Positions 1 to 5,924 of a stretch of 6,079 nt of DNA are shown in pieces; positions within the stretch are counted from its first letter, which is position 1, and each line of letters opens with the position of its first letter. Source of the stretch: Desulfuromusa sp. Its GTDB lineage: Bacteria; Desulfobacterota; Desulfuromonadia; Desulfuromonadales; Geopsychrobacteraceae. The notes beneath the pieces are model-generated. The model searched no databases. It was not told the origin of the DNA and saw only the letters and a list, made by a program, of their open reading frames with translations. A program made the translations under genes and the position numbers. The DNA lies in contig JAUVCS010000063.1 in NCBI GenBank assembly GCA_030590745.1, forward strand, positions 1 to 6,079, in the 5' to 3' direction.

Positions 1-1556
1 CGCTCAAACTGAAATGTTGTTTCTGACTCTGCCTTCAACAGCTCCGGTTCGATCAAAGCTGTCGAAGTTATAAAAGAATCGGCATTAATAGCATCCAGGT
101 AGTTTTTTGCTTTATCGGGGTTTTCCTGATTGAACAGCCGATCATACAGTCGAATTTCTGCTTTTTTTGCGTGGCCGGCTGAAACCCAGTGAATAATCCC
201 TTTTACTTTTCGACCAACCGGATTTTTCCCTAAAGTATCAAGATCAGCAGAACATTTCAGTTCAATGACTTCACCATTTTTATCTCTGATCACCTCTTCA
301 CACTTGATGATGTAGGCATTACGTAATCTCACTTCCCGTCCGGGACCAAGGCGGAAGAATTTTTTTGGTGGCTCCTCCATGAAGTCATCCCGGTCAATAT
401 ACAATTCATGGCTGAACGGCAATTTACGGGTTCCCAGATCAGGTTGCTGCGGATGATTTGGTGCGGCCAACTCTTCTATCTTATCTGCCGGATAGTTGGT
501 GATAGAAACTTTGAGTGGGTTCAAAACTGCTTGTCTGCGGAATGCGGACTTATTGAGCTGTTCCCGCACACAATCTTCGAGAACCGACAGATCAATCCAG
601 CTGGCCCCCTTGCCAACCCCGATTCGTTCGCAAAAAGCCCTGATCGCCTCGGGTGGGTAACCACGGCGACGCATCCCCACCAGGGTCGGCATCCGTGGAT
701 CATCCCAGCCGGAAACACGCTTGTCGTTCACCAACTGTAGTAACTTCCGTTTACTCATGACAGTGTAGCTGAGGTTAAGTCGAGCAAATTCAATCTGCTG
801 TGGAGCGAAGATTCCCAGCTCCTTGATAAACCAATCGTAAAGAGGGCGATGATCTTCAAATTCCAGGGTACAAATTGAGTAGGTCACCCCTTCGATTGAA
901 TCTCCCTGCCCATGGGCAAAATCATACATGGGATAGATGCACCACTTATCCCCGGTGCGATGATGGTGCGCATGGAGGATCCGATACATTGCGGGATCAC
1001 GTAAGTTCATATTGGGTGAACTCATGTCGATTTTAGCCCGTAAAATGTGAGTTCCATCAGGAAAGTCACCATTTTTCATCTGTTTAAACAGTTCAAGATT
1101 TTCTTCAACTGTCCGGTTACGAAATGGGCTGTTGACTCCTGCTGCCGTTAATGTCCCACGGTTTTCACGCATCTGTTCAGCGCTCTGGCTATCGACGTAC
1201 GCTTTTCCTGCATTGATCAATTGCACCGCCCAGAGATAGAGCTGATCAAAATAATCTGAGGCAAAGTGGAGATGCTCACCCCAGTCAAACCCAAGCCAGC
1301 GGACATCATCCTTGATCGCTTCCACATACTCATCCTCTTCTTTGATGGGATTAGTGTCATCAAAGCGAAGATGGCACCGTCCACCAAAGTCTTCTGCAAG
1401 CCCAAAATTGAGGCTGAAACTTTTTGCATGCCCAATATGGAGATATCCGTTTGGTTCCGGGGGAAACCGGGTGATAACCTGCTCCCGCCTGCCGGTTTCA
1501 AGATCTTCGGAGATAATGGTGCGAATAAAATTTGATGTTATTGGTGCTGTACTCAT
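1..1556 (-). CDS. glnS: Glutaminyl-tRNA synthetase, 3' end cut off by window edge
   Basis: Cytoplasmic class I aminoacyl-tRNA synthetase that attaches glutamine to tRNA-Gln using ATP. Reading the minus strand from the ATG at 1556 gives 518 uninterrupted codons up to the window edge; E. coli GlnS has about 554 residues, so only a short C-terminal piece is missing. The start of the Rossmann catalytic domain carries the HIGH signature as HIGH at residues 40-43 (context [12 protein letters not shown]), at the same numbering as E. coli. The KMSKS-type loop is VMSKRK at about 266-271, the form typical of GlnS. DDTNP (66-70) and the YDFAHGQGD stretch (about 211-219) also fit GlnS rather than the related GluRS. 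The remainder from about residue 340 corresponds to the beta-barrel anticodon-binding region. The start is supported by an AGAGGA ribosome binding site 7 nt upstream, which overlaps the ispF stop codon; 11 bp separate the two genes, suggesting co-transcription with ispDF. No damage is visible in the part present. Confidence 0.97.
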   Translation of the reverse strand, partial: MSTAPITSNFIRTIISEDLETGRREQVITRFPPEPNGYLHIGHAKSFSLNFGLAEDFGGRCHLRFDDTNPIKEEDEYVEAIKDDVRWLGFDWGEHLHFASDYFDQLYLWAVQLINAGKAYVDSQSAEQMRENRGTLTAAGVNSPFRNRTVEENLELFKQMKNGDFPDGTHILRAKIDMSSPNMNLRDPAMYRILHAHHHRTGDKWCIYPMYDFAHGQGDSIEGVTYSICTLEFEDHRPLYDWFIKELGIFAPQQIEFARLNLSYTVMSKRKLLQLVNDKRVSGWDDPRMPTLVGMRRRGYPPEAIRAFCERIGVGKGASWIDLSVLEDCVREQLNKSAFRRQAVLNPLKVSITNYPADKIEELAAPNHPQQPDLGTRKLPFSHELYIDRDDFMEEPPKKFFRLGPGREVRLRNAYIIKCEEVIRDKNGEVIELKCSADLDTLGKNPVGRKVKGIIHWVSAGHAKKAEIRLYDRLFNQENPDKAKNYLDAINADSFITSTALIEPELLKAESETTFQFE

Positions 1557-1567
1557 GCAAATATCCT

Positions 1568-2083
1568 CTACGAAATAATGGCTGCCCGTTTAGCCGCCAG
1601 ACGTTTTTCATCCCGTTGCAACAACACCACAGCATGCGCCGCGATCCCCTCACCACGGCCAGTTAAACCGAGTTTTTCTGTGGTGGTTGCTTTAATATTA
1701 ATCTGCCCTGCTGTAACCCGACACGCTTCGGCAATATTGGCAACCATTGCTGGGATGTGGGGTGCCAGTTTGGGTTTTTGGCAGATGATTGTCGCATCCA
1801 GGTTCCCAAGGAGATAGCCCCCTTTAATCATCTTCAAAATAACTTCATCGAGTATTTTTCGACTGTCAATTCCAGCAAGAGCTTCGTCTGTGTCGGGGAA
1901 GTGTTGGCCTATATCTCCAAGACCAAGGGCCCCAAGGATTGCATCACAGATAGCATGGAGTAAAACATCGGCGTCCGAGTGTCCGAGCAATCCCAGTTCA
2001 TAGTCAATATCGACACCACCCAGAATCAAACAACGATCTTTAACCAGTCGGTGAACATCATAACCATGACCGATCCGCATCAT
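1568..2083 (-). CDS. ispF: 2-C-methyl-D-erythritol 2,4-cyclodiphosphate synthase
   Basis: Fifth enzyme of the MEP isoprenoid pathway. It cyclises 4-diphosphocytidyl-methylerythritol 2-phosphate to methylerythritol 2,4-cyclodiphosphate, releasing CMP; family members are cytoplasmic trimers with a divalent metal at each active site. The 171-residue product shows the metal ligands D9 and H11 (GYDVH) and H43 (in [10 protein letters not shown]), matching D8, H10 and H42 of E. coli plus one residue from a doubled ATG. It also has DIG at 57-59, FPDTD at 62-66, the TTTEKLG motif at 133-139 and GRGEGIAA at 142-149. It is about a dozen residues longer than E. coli IspF (159), through a basic C-terminal tail. 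The start is an ATGATG: the first ATG overlaps the ispD stop as ATGA, and a GGGAGG ribosome binding site 6 nt upstream lies within the last ispD codons, so translational coupling is likely. Which of the two adjacent ATGs is used cannot be decided from the sequence. Confidence 0.97.
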   Translation of the reverse strand: MMRIGHGYDVHRLVKDRCLILGGVDIDYELGLLGHSDADVLLHAICDAILGALGLGDIGQHFPDTDEALAGIDSRKILDEVILKMIKGGYLLGNLDATIICQKPKLAPHIPAMVANIAEACRVTAGQINIKATTTEKLGLTGRGEGIAAHAVVLLQRDEKRLAAKRAAIIS

Positions 2084-2781
2084 GTTGAACCTCCCAATAA
2101 TGCGACTGCTATCAGAATATCCTCAGGGGTTGTTACTTTGATATTTCGATAATCGCCTTTCAGCATCTGTACCTGGTGCCCAAGTCGCTCCAATAGTGAA
2201 ACATCGTCAGTTGCGATAAAGCCATCGGCAGTAGATTGATCAAAGGCTTCTTTGATCAGTTGATATTGAAAACCCTGTGGGGTTTGTGCCTGCCAGAGTC
2301 GATTTCGATCCGGAGAGCCAGTTATTTTATTATTTTCAACATTCTTGATTGTATCTTTGACCGGGACACCAATTGTACACGCACCAGTTTTGCACACAAT
2401 ATCAATCAATATCGATAATTGTTTACAGTCAAATAGAGGGCGAGCACCATCGTGGATTAAAATTGGTCGGTGGGGCTGGTCAAGACCATCTTCAGCTAAA
2501 GCATCCAATCCATTTTTGACAGAATCCTGCCGGGTTGGACCGCCGGCAACAAGCTTCCGCACTTTATTGAAGCCATAGCGTTCAACAATCTGCTGCTGGC
2601 AATAAGAAATATCATTTGGGGGGACTATCGGATAAATGTTGTCAATCAAGGGGTGATTTTCGAACAAGGCCAAAGTATGAGCCAAAATCGGCTTTCCGGC
2701 CAGTTCAAGATACTGTTTACTGACGGTGCCCCCCATCCGGCGACCTGTCCCTGCTGCAGGGATAAGAACTGTTGCTTGCAT
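2080..2781 (-). CDS. ispD: 2-C-methyl-D-erythritol 4-phosphate cytidylyltransferase
   Basis: Third enzyme of the MEP isoprenoid pathway. It joins methylerythritol 4-phosphate to CMP from CTP, giving the CDP-methylerythritol that IspE and then IspF use. The 233-residue length fits the family (E. coli 236). The N-terminal nucleotide-binding signature is [10 protein letters not shown] at 8-17, with the CTP-contacting K22 soon after. Further family motifs are [10 protein letters not shown] (79-88), HDGARP (110-115), [14 protein letters not shown] (158-171), TDDVSL (191-196) and NIKVTTPED (213-221). R159 and K215 correspond to the substrate-binding R157 and K213 of E. coli. It stands alone rather than as an IspDF fusion, although its stop codon overlaps the ispF start by 4 nt (ATGA). 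The ATG start has only a weak AAGG about 7 nt upstream. It lies downstream of carD but behind an intrinsic terminator, so it needs either read-through or its own promoter in the short gap. Confidence 0.97.
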   Translation of the reverse strand: MQATVLIPAAGTGRRMGGTVSKQYLELAGKPILAHTLALFENHPLIDNIYPIVPPNDISYCQQQIVERYGFNKVRKLVAGGPTRQDSVKNGLDALAEDGLDQPHRPILIHDGARPLFDCKQLSILIDIVCKTGACTIGVPVKDTIKNVENNKITGSPDRNRLWQAQTPQGFQYQLIKEAFDQSTADGFIATDDVSLLERLGHQVQMLKGDYRNIKVTTPEDILIAVALLGGST

Positions 2782-2820
2782 TATTTTGCCTTAGTTTGTT
2801 TGGCTGATTTTTTTGTTTCA

Positions 2821-2847
2821 AATATAAGCAACAAGAAGGTATCACAA
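2821..2847 (-). promoter_or_regulatory. Possible weak promoter for ispD-ispF-glnS
   Basis: On the minus strand, just after the carD terminator, a TATATT (2821-2826) lies 15 bp downstream of TTGTGA (2842-2847), or 16 bp from the overlapping TTTGTG. This is a poor match with short spacing. It is listed mainly because the terminator implies that the ispD unit has transcription of its own. The assignment is inference. Confidence 0.22.
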
Positions 2848-2851
2848 ACAG

Positions 2852-2884
2852 AAAGACCAGGCACATAATTGATGCCCGGTCTTT
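2852..2884 (-). terminator. Intrinsic terminator after carD
   Basis: Inverted repeat with two 12-nt arms (2852-2863 and 2873-2884) and a 9-nt loop. Read on the minus strand the stem is AAAGACCGGGCA against TGCCTGGTCTTT, fully paired with one G-U wobble, and is followed by a T-rich tail (TTTCTGTTTG). On the plus strand the wobble becomes an A-C mismatch, so the structure is best formed in minus-strand RNA. It begins 22 nt after the carD stop codon and ends about 70 nt before the ispD start, so it should separate carD transcription from the isoprenoid genes at least partly. Confidence 0.85.
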
Positions 2885-2906
2885 GTTTCTATCATGTCAG
2901 GAAATT

Positions 2907-3386
2907 TCAGTGAAAAATATTTTCCAGACGTTGCACGACCTGAGCCTCTTTGGCCCCTTCCGCTAAAGCAACTTCTGTTACCAGTAACTTACGGGCTTGT
3001 TCCAGAACTTTTTTCTCCCCATAGGAGAGCTCTTTCCCGGTTCTGATCTGATACAGGTCACGTAAAACCTGAGCCACTTCCAGCAAGTCCCCCGTTTTCA
3101 ATTTATCGTTATATTCCCGTTGCCGACGACTCCACGAGGCAATTTTCCCACCACTTGAAGGTTCCGCCAGGGCATCAAAAACCCCGGTGATCCGTTGCTG
3201 GTCAATTAACCGACGCATTCCGACATTGGACACATTGGACACAGGAATCATAATCTTCATATCGCTGTCGACAATTCTCAGGATGTAAAAATTTTGACTG
3301 TGCCCCGAATACTCACGAACCTCAATGTTCTCAATAACTCCAACTCCTTGAGTTGGATAAACTGCCATATCACCAATTTTAAACAC
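2907..3386 (-). CDS. carD: CarD/CdnL-family RNA polymerase-binding transcriptional regulator
   Basis: Predicted global regulator that binds the RNA polymerase beta subunit and stabilises open promoter complexes, as known for mycobacterial CarD and Myxococcus CdnL. The 159-residue product has the family's two parts. Residues 1-60 form the Tudor-like polymerase-interaction domain (MFKIGDMAVYPTQGVGVIENIE, then YILRIVDSDMKIMIPVSN). The remainder is a helical DNA-interacting domain with W85 in the SWSRRQREYNDKL stretch; this tryptophan has the same number as the one in M. tuberculosis CarD that wedges into the promoter minor groove. The length is close to that protein (162). The start is GTG, chosen because AAGGAG lies 7 nt upstream and the FKIGD N-terminus is typical; no ATG fits. 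It is transcribed from a strong promoter just upstream and followed by its own terminator, so it is probably largely monocistronic despite facing the same way as ispD. The exact subfamily (CdnL versus other CarD-like) is not resolved. Confidence 0.93.
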   Translation of the reverse strand: MFKIGDMAVYPTQGVGVIENIEVREYSGHSQNFYILRIVDSDMKIMIPVSNVSNVGMRRLIDQQRITGVFDALAEPSSGGKIASWSRRQREYNDKLKTGDLLEVAQVLRDLYQIRTGKELSYGEKKVLEQARKLLVTEVALAEGAKEAQVVQRLENIFH

Positions 3387-3413
3387 AATTTAACTCCTTT
3401 GGAAAAGAGGCTA

Positions 3414-3442
3414 ATGATAGCACAAATGACTTATTTCGTCAA
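3414..3442 (-). promoter_or_regulatory. sigma70-type promoter of carD
   Basis: On the minus strand TTGACG (3437-3442) is followed by a 17-bp spacer and TATCAT (3414-3419), close to the housekeeping consensus TTGACA-17-TATAAT. Transcription would start near 3407, giving a leader of about 20 nt that contains the AAGGAG ribosome binding site. Upstream of the -35 box the DNA is very AT-rich (3443-3478), which could act as an UP element. Confidence 0.75.
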
Positions 3443-3708
3443 AGTTATAATTAATAGTTAACCTATTGATTTAAAATAGGAAATACTTTTCTGTGATTTG
3501 TTCTGACAGGAATTCCCTAGAGCCATTTGCCACGACTGTGTTAAGATTTTTGGGTTGTAATTTTCACTATGATGGCTCCTGCAACGACTGCTCTTTATCC
3601 CGAATGTCTTGTTCCGGGTGATGCCTTTTTACTACTGACAATTCTGGGTTGCAGAGAGAATATTCATAGCAAGCAGCGCTCAATTATAAACAAGAGGTTT
3701 CTTGGATT
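3443..3708. other. Divergent intergenic region between carD and the panE-like gene
   Basis: No convincing gene is visible. The left part is AT-rich and holds a small inverted repeat behind the carD promoter. For the rightward gene I see only a weak promoter candidate, CTGACA (3635-3640), 18 bp, AATATT (3659-3664). A GAGCCAT at 3520-3526 is repeated inverted as ATGGCTC at 3572-3578, and CCCGAA/TTCCGGG around 3600-3618 could form a short bulged hairpin; neither is a clear regulatory site. A 47-codon open frame starts at 3569 and ends by overlapping the panE-like start, but it has no ribosome binding site and could easily be chance. Confidence 0.6.
3462..3480. repeat. Short AT-rich inverted repeat upstream of carD promoter
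   Basis: CCTATT (3462-3467) and AATAGG (3475-3480) form 6-nt inverted arms around 7 nt, about 20 bp upstream of the carD -35 box. Next to it is a GTTAAC palindrome (3457-3462). It could be a binding site for a regulator of carD or of the divergent gene, but an inverted repeat this short in AT-rich DNA can arise by chance. Confidence 0.3.
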
Positions 3709-4656
3709 ATGAAAATCGGCATTATCGGTTCTGGAGCCCTTGGCCTCTATTATGGAGCTATGCTCCAACGCAGTGGTCAGGATATCAATTTCTTACTCCG
3801 GCGGGATTATCAGGCAATCAGGCAACAAGGGTTGCAGATTTACTCTGTCAACGGTGACTTTCATCTTCCTCAGGTAGCTGGTTACCAGACCGCTCAGGAA
3901 ATTGGCTCAGTTGATCTGGTAATTGTCGGGCTGAAAACTATTTCCAATCATCACCTGATTGATCTGGTCAGCCCTCTACTTGGAGCTGAAACGGCCATCT
4001 TAACCCTGCAGAATGGACTTGGAAATGAAGAGTTATTGGCTGAAGCATTTGGTCCGGAACGGGTTCTTGGTGGGATTGCGTTTCTGTGTAGTAACCGGGG
4101 AGAACCGGGCACGGTTCACCATCTGGGAGAAGGAAAGATCCGCCTTGGCGAATTCAGTGGTGGCCTAAGTCAGCGGATCCATGATCTGGCGGCGATGTTT
4201 CAAGCAGCGGGCGTTCCTTGCACTGCTGTCAGTGATCTACGCCGGGCCCGTTGGGAAAAGCTGGTCTGGAATATCCCCTTCAACGGTTTATGTGCACTTC
4301 TGGAAAACGATGTGACCGACCTGCTTAATCATCCCCCAAGTAAAAAGTTGGCCCGAGATCTGATGCTTGAAGTGATCGCCGGAGCCAACGTGCAACAGCT
4401 GGAAGAACCAATTGACGGAGCGGAATTCAGTCAGCAGATAATTCACTTTACTGAAAATATGGATCATTACCAACCAAGTATGATGATTGATCGGGCCGCA
4501 GGCCGCCCTCTGGAGCTTGGTGCCATTTATGCGATTCCCTTGCAACGGGCGAAGGCTGCTGGAGTCAGCATGCCACAGGTTGAAATGTTGCATGCTCTGC
4601 TCGATTTTGGAGAAGGCCAGGAGACTGTAAATCGGTTCCCGATACCCGGGAAATAA
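3709..4656 (+). CDS. panE: 2-dehydropantoate 2-reductase (ketopantoate reductase) family protein
   Basis: Predicted NADPH-dependent cytoplasmic reductase converting 2-dehydropantoate to pantoate, a step towards pantothenate and coenzyme A. The 315-residue product has the two-domain ApbA/PanE plan. The N-terminal Rossmann fold carries GSGALG at 7-12, R31/R32 where NADPH-preferring enzymes hold the phosphate, K76 in GLKT, and N102 in LQNGLGN. The C-terminal helical domain has the catalytic lysine K184 in WEKLVWN, with N188 and N192 at the +4 and +8 spacing seen in E. coli (K176, N180, N184). S257 and E269 match S244 and E256 of E. coli with the same 12-residue gap. All key residues are therefore present. 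The ATG at 3709 gives the expected MKIGIIG beginning; its GAGG ribosome binding site is somewhat far (about 11 nt). It lies 58 bp before tdh on the same strand. Many genomes hold several PanE-like paralogues of unknown substrate, so the family is secure but the pantothenate role is likely rather than proven. Confidence 0.88.
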   Translation: MKIGIIGSGALGLYYGAMLQRSGQDINFLLRRDYQAIRQQGLQIYSVNGDFHLPQVAGYQTAQEIGSVDLVIVGLKTISNHHLIDLVSPLLGAETAILTLQNGLGNEELLAEAFGPERVLGGIAFLCSNRGEPGTVHHLGEGKIRLGEFSGGLSQRIHDLAAMFQAAGVPCTAVSDLRRARWEKLVWNIPFNGLCALLENDVTDLLNHPPSKKLARDLMLEVIAGANVQQLEEPIDGAEFSQQIIHFTENMDHYQPSMMIDRAAGRPLELGAIYAIPLQRAKAAGVSMPQVEMLHALLDFGEGQETVNRFPIPGK

Positions 4657-4664
4657 CATTTTTG

Positions 4665-4690
4665 TATGGTGGAGTTTATGATCCGCCATA
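4665..4690 (+). other. Hairpin in the panE-tdh gap
   Basis: TATGGTGGA (4665-4673) and TCCGCCATA (4682-4690) can pair over 9 bp with one G-U wobble in plus-strand RNA, with an 8-nt loop. No T-run follows, so it is not a standard intrinsic terminator. It lies about 8 nt after the panE-like stop and 11 nt before the tdh ribosome binding site, and could influence mRNA processing or tdh translation. That role is inference. Confidence 0.4.
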
Positions 4691-4714
4691 AATAATCTGA
4701 CGGAGAAATGTCCT

Positions 4715-5743
4715 ATGAAAGCACTGGTGAAAAAAGAATCTACAGTTGGACTCTGGCTGGAAGATGTCCCCGAACCAGAAATCGGTATCAATGATGTTCT
4801 GATCAAGGTTAATCGTACTGCAATTTGCGGAACAGATGTCCATATTTATAACTGGGATTCCTGGGCACAACAGACGATTCCGGTGCCAATGGTGGTGGGG
4901 CATGAATTTGTCGGGACAATTGTTGAGGTTGGAACCAATGTCATCGATTTCAAGGCGGGGCAGATTGTCTCGGGTGAAGGACATGTGGTGTGTGGGCGGT
5001 GTCGCAATTGTATGGCCGGACGTCGCCACCTCTGTGCCCATACCAGTGGTATTGGGGTCAACCGACCGGGAGCCTTTGCTGAATATCTGGTTCTGCCCAT
5101 GTCCAACGTCTGGGAACATCGTTCGGATATTGATTTGGATGTGGCGGCACTATTTGATCCTCTGGGGAATGCGGTGCATACCGCTCTGCAATATGATCTT
5201 CTTGCTGAAGATGTCCTGATTACCGGTGCCGGTCCGATTGGAGCCATGGCTGCAGCTGTGTGCCGTCATGCCGGAGCCCGACATATTGTCATCACTGACA
5301 TTAATCCGCAACGTCTGGAATTGGCCAAAACTCTGGGAGCGACTTATACCGTCGATGTCAGACAGGAAAGTATTGCTGATGCACAAAAGCAGCTGGGGAT
5401 GGCGGAAGGCTTTGATGTGGGGCTGGAGATGTCTGGAAATCCCTCAGCCTTCAAAGATTTGCTGGCTAATATGTGTCACGGTGGCAAGGTGGCAATGCTG
5501 GGGATTCCGGGTGCTGATGTTGCCATCGACTGGAATACGGTGATTTTTAATATGCTCACCCTGAAGGGTATTTATGGGCGGGAAATGTATGAGACTTGGT
5601 ACAAGATGTCGGTGATGATTGAATCGGGTTTGGATATTTCGCCGGTTATCACTCATCGCCTTGACTATACTGAGTTTGAGCAGGGCTTTGCTGCCATGAA
5701 CAGTGGAGTGGCGAGTAAGGTTCTTCTGCACTGGGAATCCTGA
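4715..5743 (+). CDS. tdh: L-threonine 3-dehydrogenase (zinc, MDR family)
   Basis: Oxidises L-threonine with NAD+ to 2-amino-3-ketobutyrate, the substrate of Kbl encoded just downstream; cytoplasmic, tetrameric in known relatives. The 342-residue product matches E. coli Tdh (341) along its whole length. The GroES-like N-terminal domain has the catalytic zinc ligands C38 (AICGTD) and H63/E64 (GHEF). The structural zinc site is the four cysteines C93, C96, C99 and C107. The phrase [12 protein letters not shown] (147-158) is characteristic of Tdh among medium-chain dehydrogenases. The Rossmann domain has TGAGPIG at 170-176, followed by [13 protein letters not shown], and the later [14 protein letters not shown] stretch is also typical of Tdh. 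The ATG at 4715 is preceded by GGAG at 9 nt. It is probably co-transcribed with the upstream panE-like gene and with kbl. The last base of its TGA stop is also the first base of a 124-bp palindromic repeat; the protein end (KVLLHWES) still resembles that of E. coli, so the repeat has not disrupted the gene. Confidence 0.97.
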   Translation: MKALVKKESTVGLWLEDVPEPEIGINDVLIKVNRTAICGTDVHIYNWDSWAQQTIPVPMVVGHEFVGTIVEVGTNVIDFKAGQIVSGEGHVVCGRCRNCMAGRRHLCAHTSGIGVNRPGAFAEYLVLPMSNVWEHRSDIDLDVAALFDPLGNAVHTALQYDLLAEDVLITGAGPIGAMAAAVCRHAGARHIVITDINPQRLELAKTLGATYTVDVRQESIADAQKQLGMAEGFDVGLEMSGNPSAFKDLLANMCHGGKVAMLGIPGADVAIDWNTVIFNMLTLKGIYGREMYETWYKMSVMIESGLDISPVITHRLDYTEFEQGFAAMNSGVASKVLLHWES

Positions 5744-5866
5744 TGGCGTTGCAAAAATTCCGCCCTGCTGTGTTGTCGTGCTTTTTCCGGATCTCGACAT
5801 ACTGGTGTATGTCTTCACCCCTGAAAAAACACTCCGCCTTGCCGGACGAAATTTTTGCTTAGCCAT
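5743..5866. repeat. 124-bp imperfect palindromic (REP/MITE-like) element between tdh and kbl
   Basis: The two 62-nt halves are inverted copies of one another, symmetric about position 5804.5. Outer ends ATGGC (5743-5747) and GCCAT (5862-5866) match. Next, 5751-5768 pairs with 5841-5858 at 15 of 18 positions, including a perfect GCAAAAATT/AATTTTTGC. Inside that, GTG plus TTTTTC (5778-5787) pairs with GAAAAA plus CAC (5823-5832), with one unpaired base on the left and one on the right. The centre is a perfect stem GACATAC (5796-5802), loop TGGT, GTATGTC (5807-5813). The region around 5769-5777 pairs poorly. Two of the three mismatches in the outer stem become G-U pairs in minus-strand RNA, so that strand folds slightly better. 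Only one copy is in the window. The design resembles dispersed palindromic elements known from many bacteria, and I associate similar sequences with Desulfuromonadales, but copy number cannot be judged here. No flanking direct duplication is evident. It could dampen or stabilise transcript between tdh and kbl; a run of seven T (5873-5879) follows 6 nt after it. Confidence 0.85.
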
Positions 5867-5924
5867 TACATGTTTTTTTGAACATATAGACATTTAAACC
5901 TCTGTTTTTTTAGGGAGAATATCT

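Noticed and set aside
408..740. 110-codon plus-strand open frame
   Set aside because: It lies wholly antisense to the unmistakable glnS coding sequence and resembles no protein I recognise.
1217..1501. 94-codon minus-strand open frame overlapping the start of glnS
   Set aside because: It is an out-of-frame shadow of glnS; the glnS frame itself carries the HIGH motif and continues without stops to the window edge.
3481..3708. Riboswitch or tRNA in the divergent intergenic region
   Set aside because: I found no cloverleaf, no T-loop-like GTTCRA box with an acceptor stem, and no conserved riboswitch core that I can recognise.
4288..4806. 172-codon minus-strand open frame across the panE-like/tdh junction
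   Set aside because: It is antisense to two well-supported genes, has no family motifs, and spans their intergenic gap without a sensible ribosome binding site.
4846..5247. 133-codon minus-strand and 127-codon plus-strand alternative frames within tdh
   Set aside because: tdh has complete catalytic and structural zinc sites in its own frame; the alternatives are by-products of its codon usage.
5743..5866. Simple intrinsic terminator for tdh
   Set aside because: The structure is far longer than a terminator hairpin, the closest T-run lies 6 nt beyond its end, and kbl, the pathway partner, follows; a dispersed palindromic element explains it better.
5872..5924. Possible promoter for kbl after the repeat (TTGAAC, TATAGA, TTTAAA)
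   Set aside because: None of the -35-like and -10-like hexamers are spaced 16-18 bp apart, so this is only AT-rich DNA as far as I can see.
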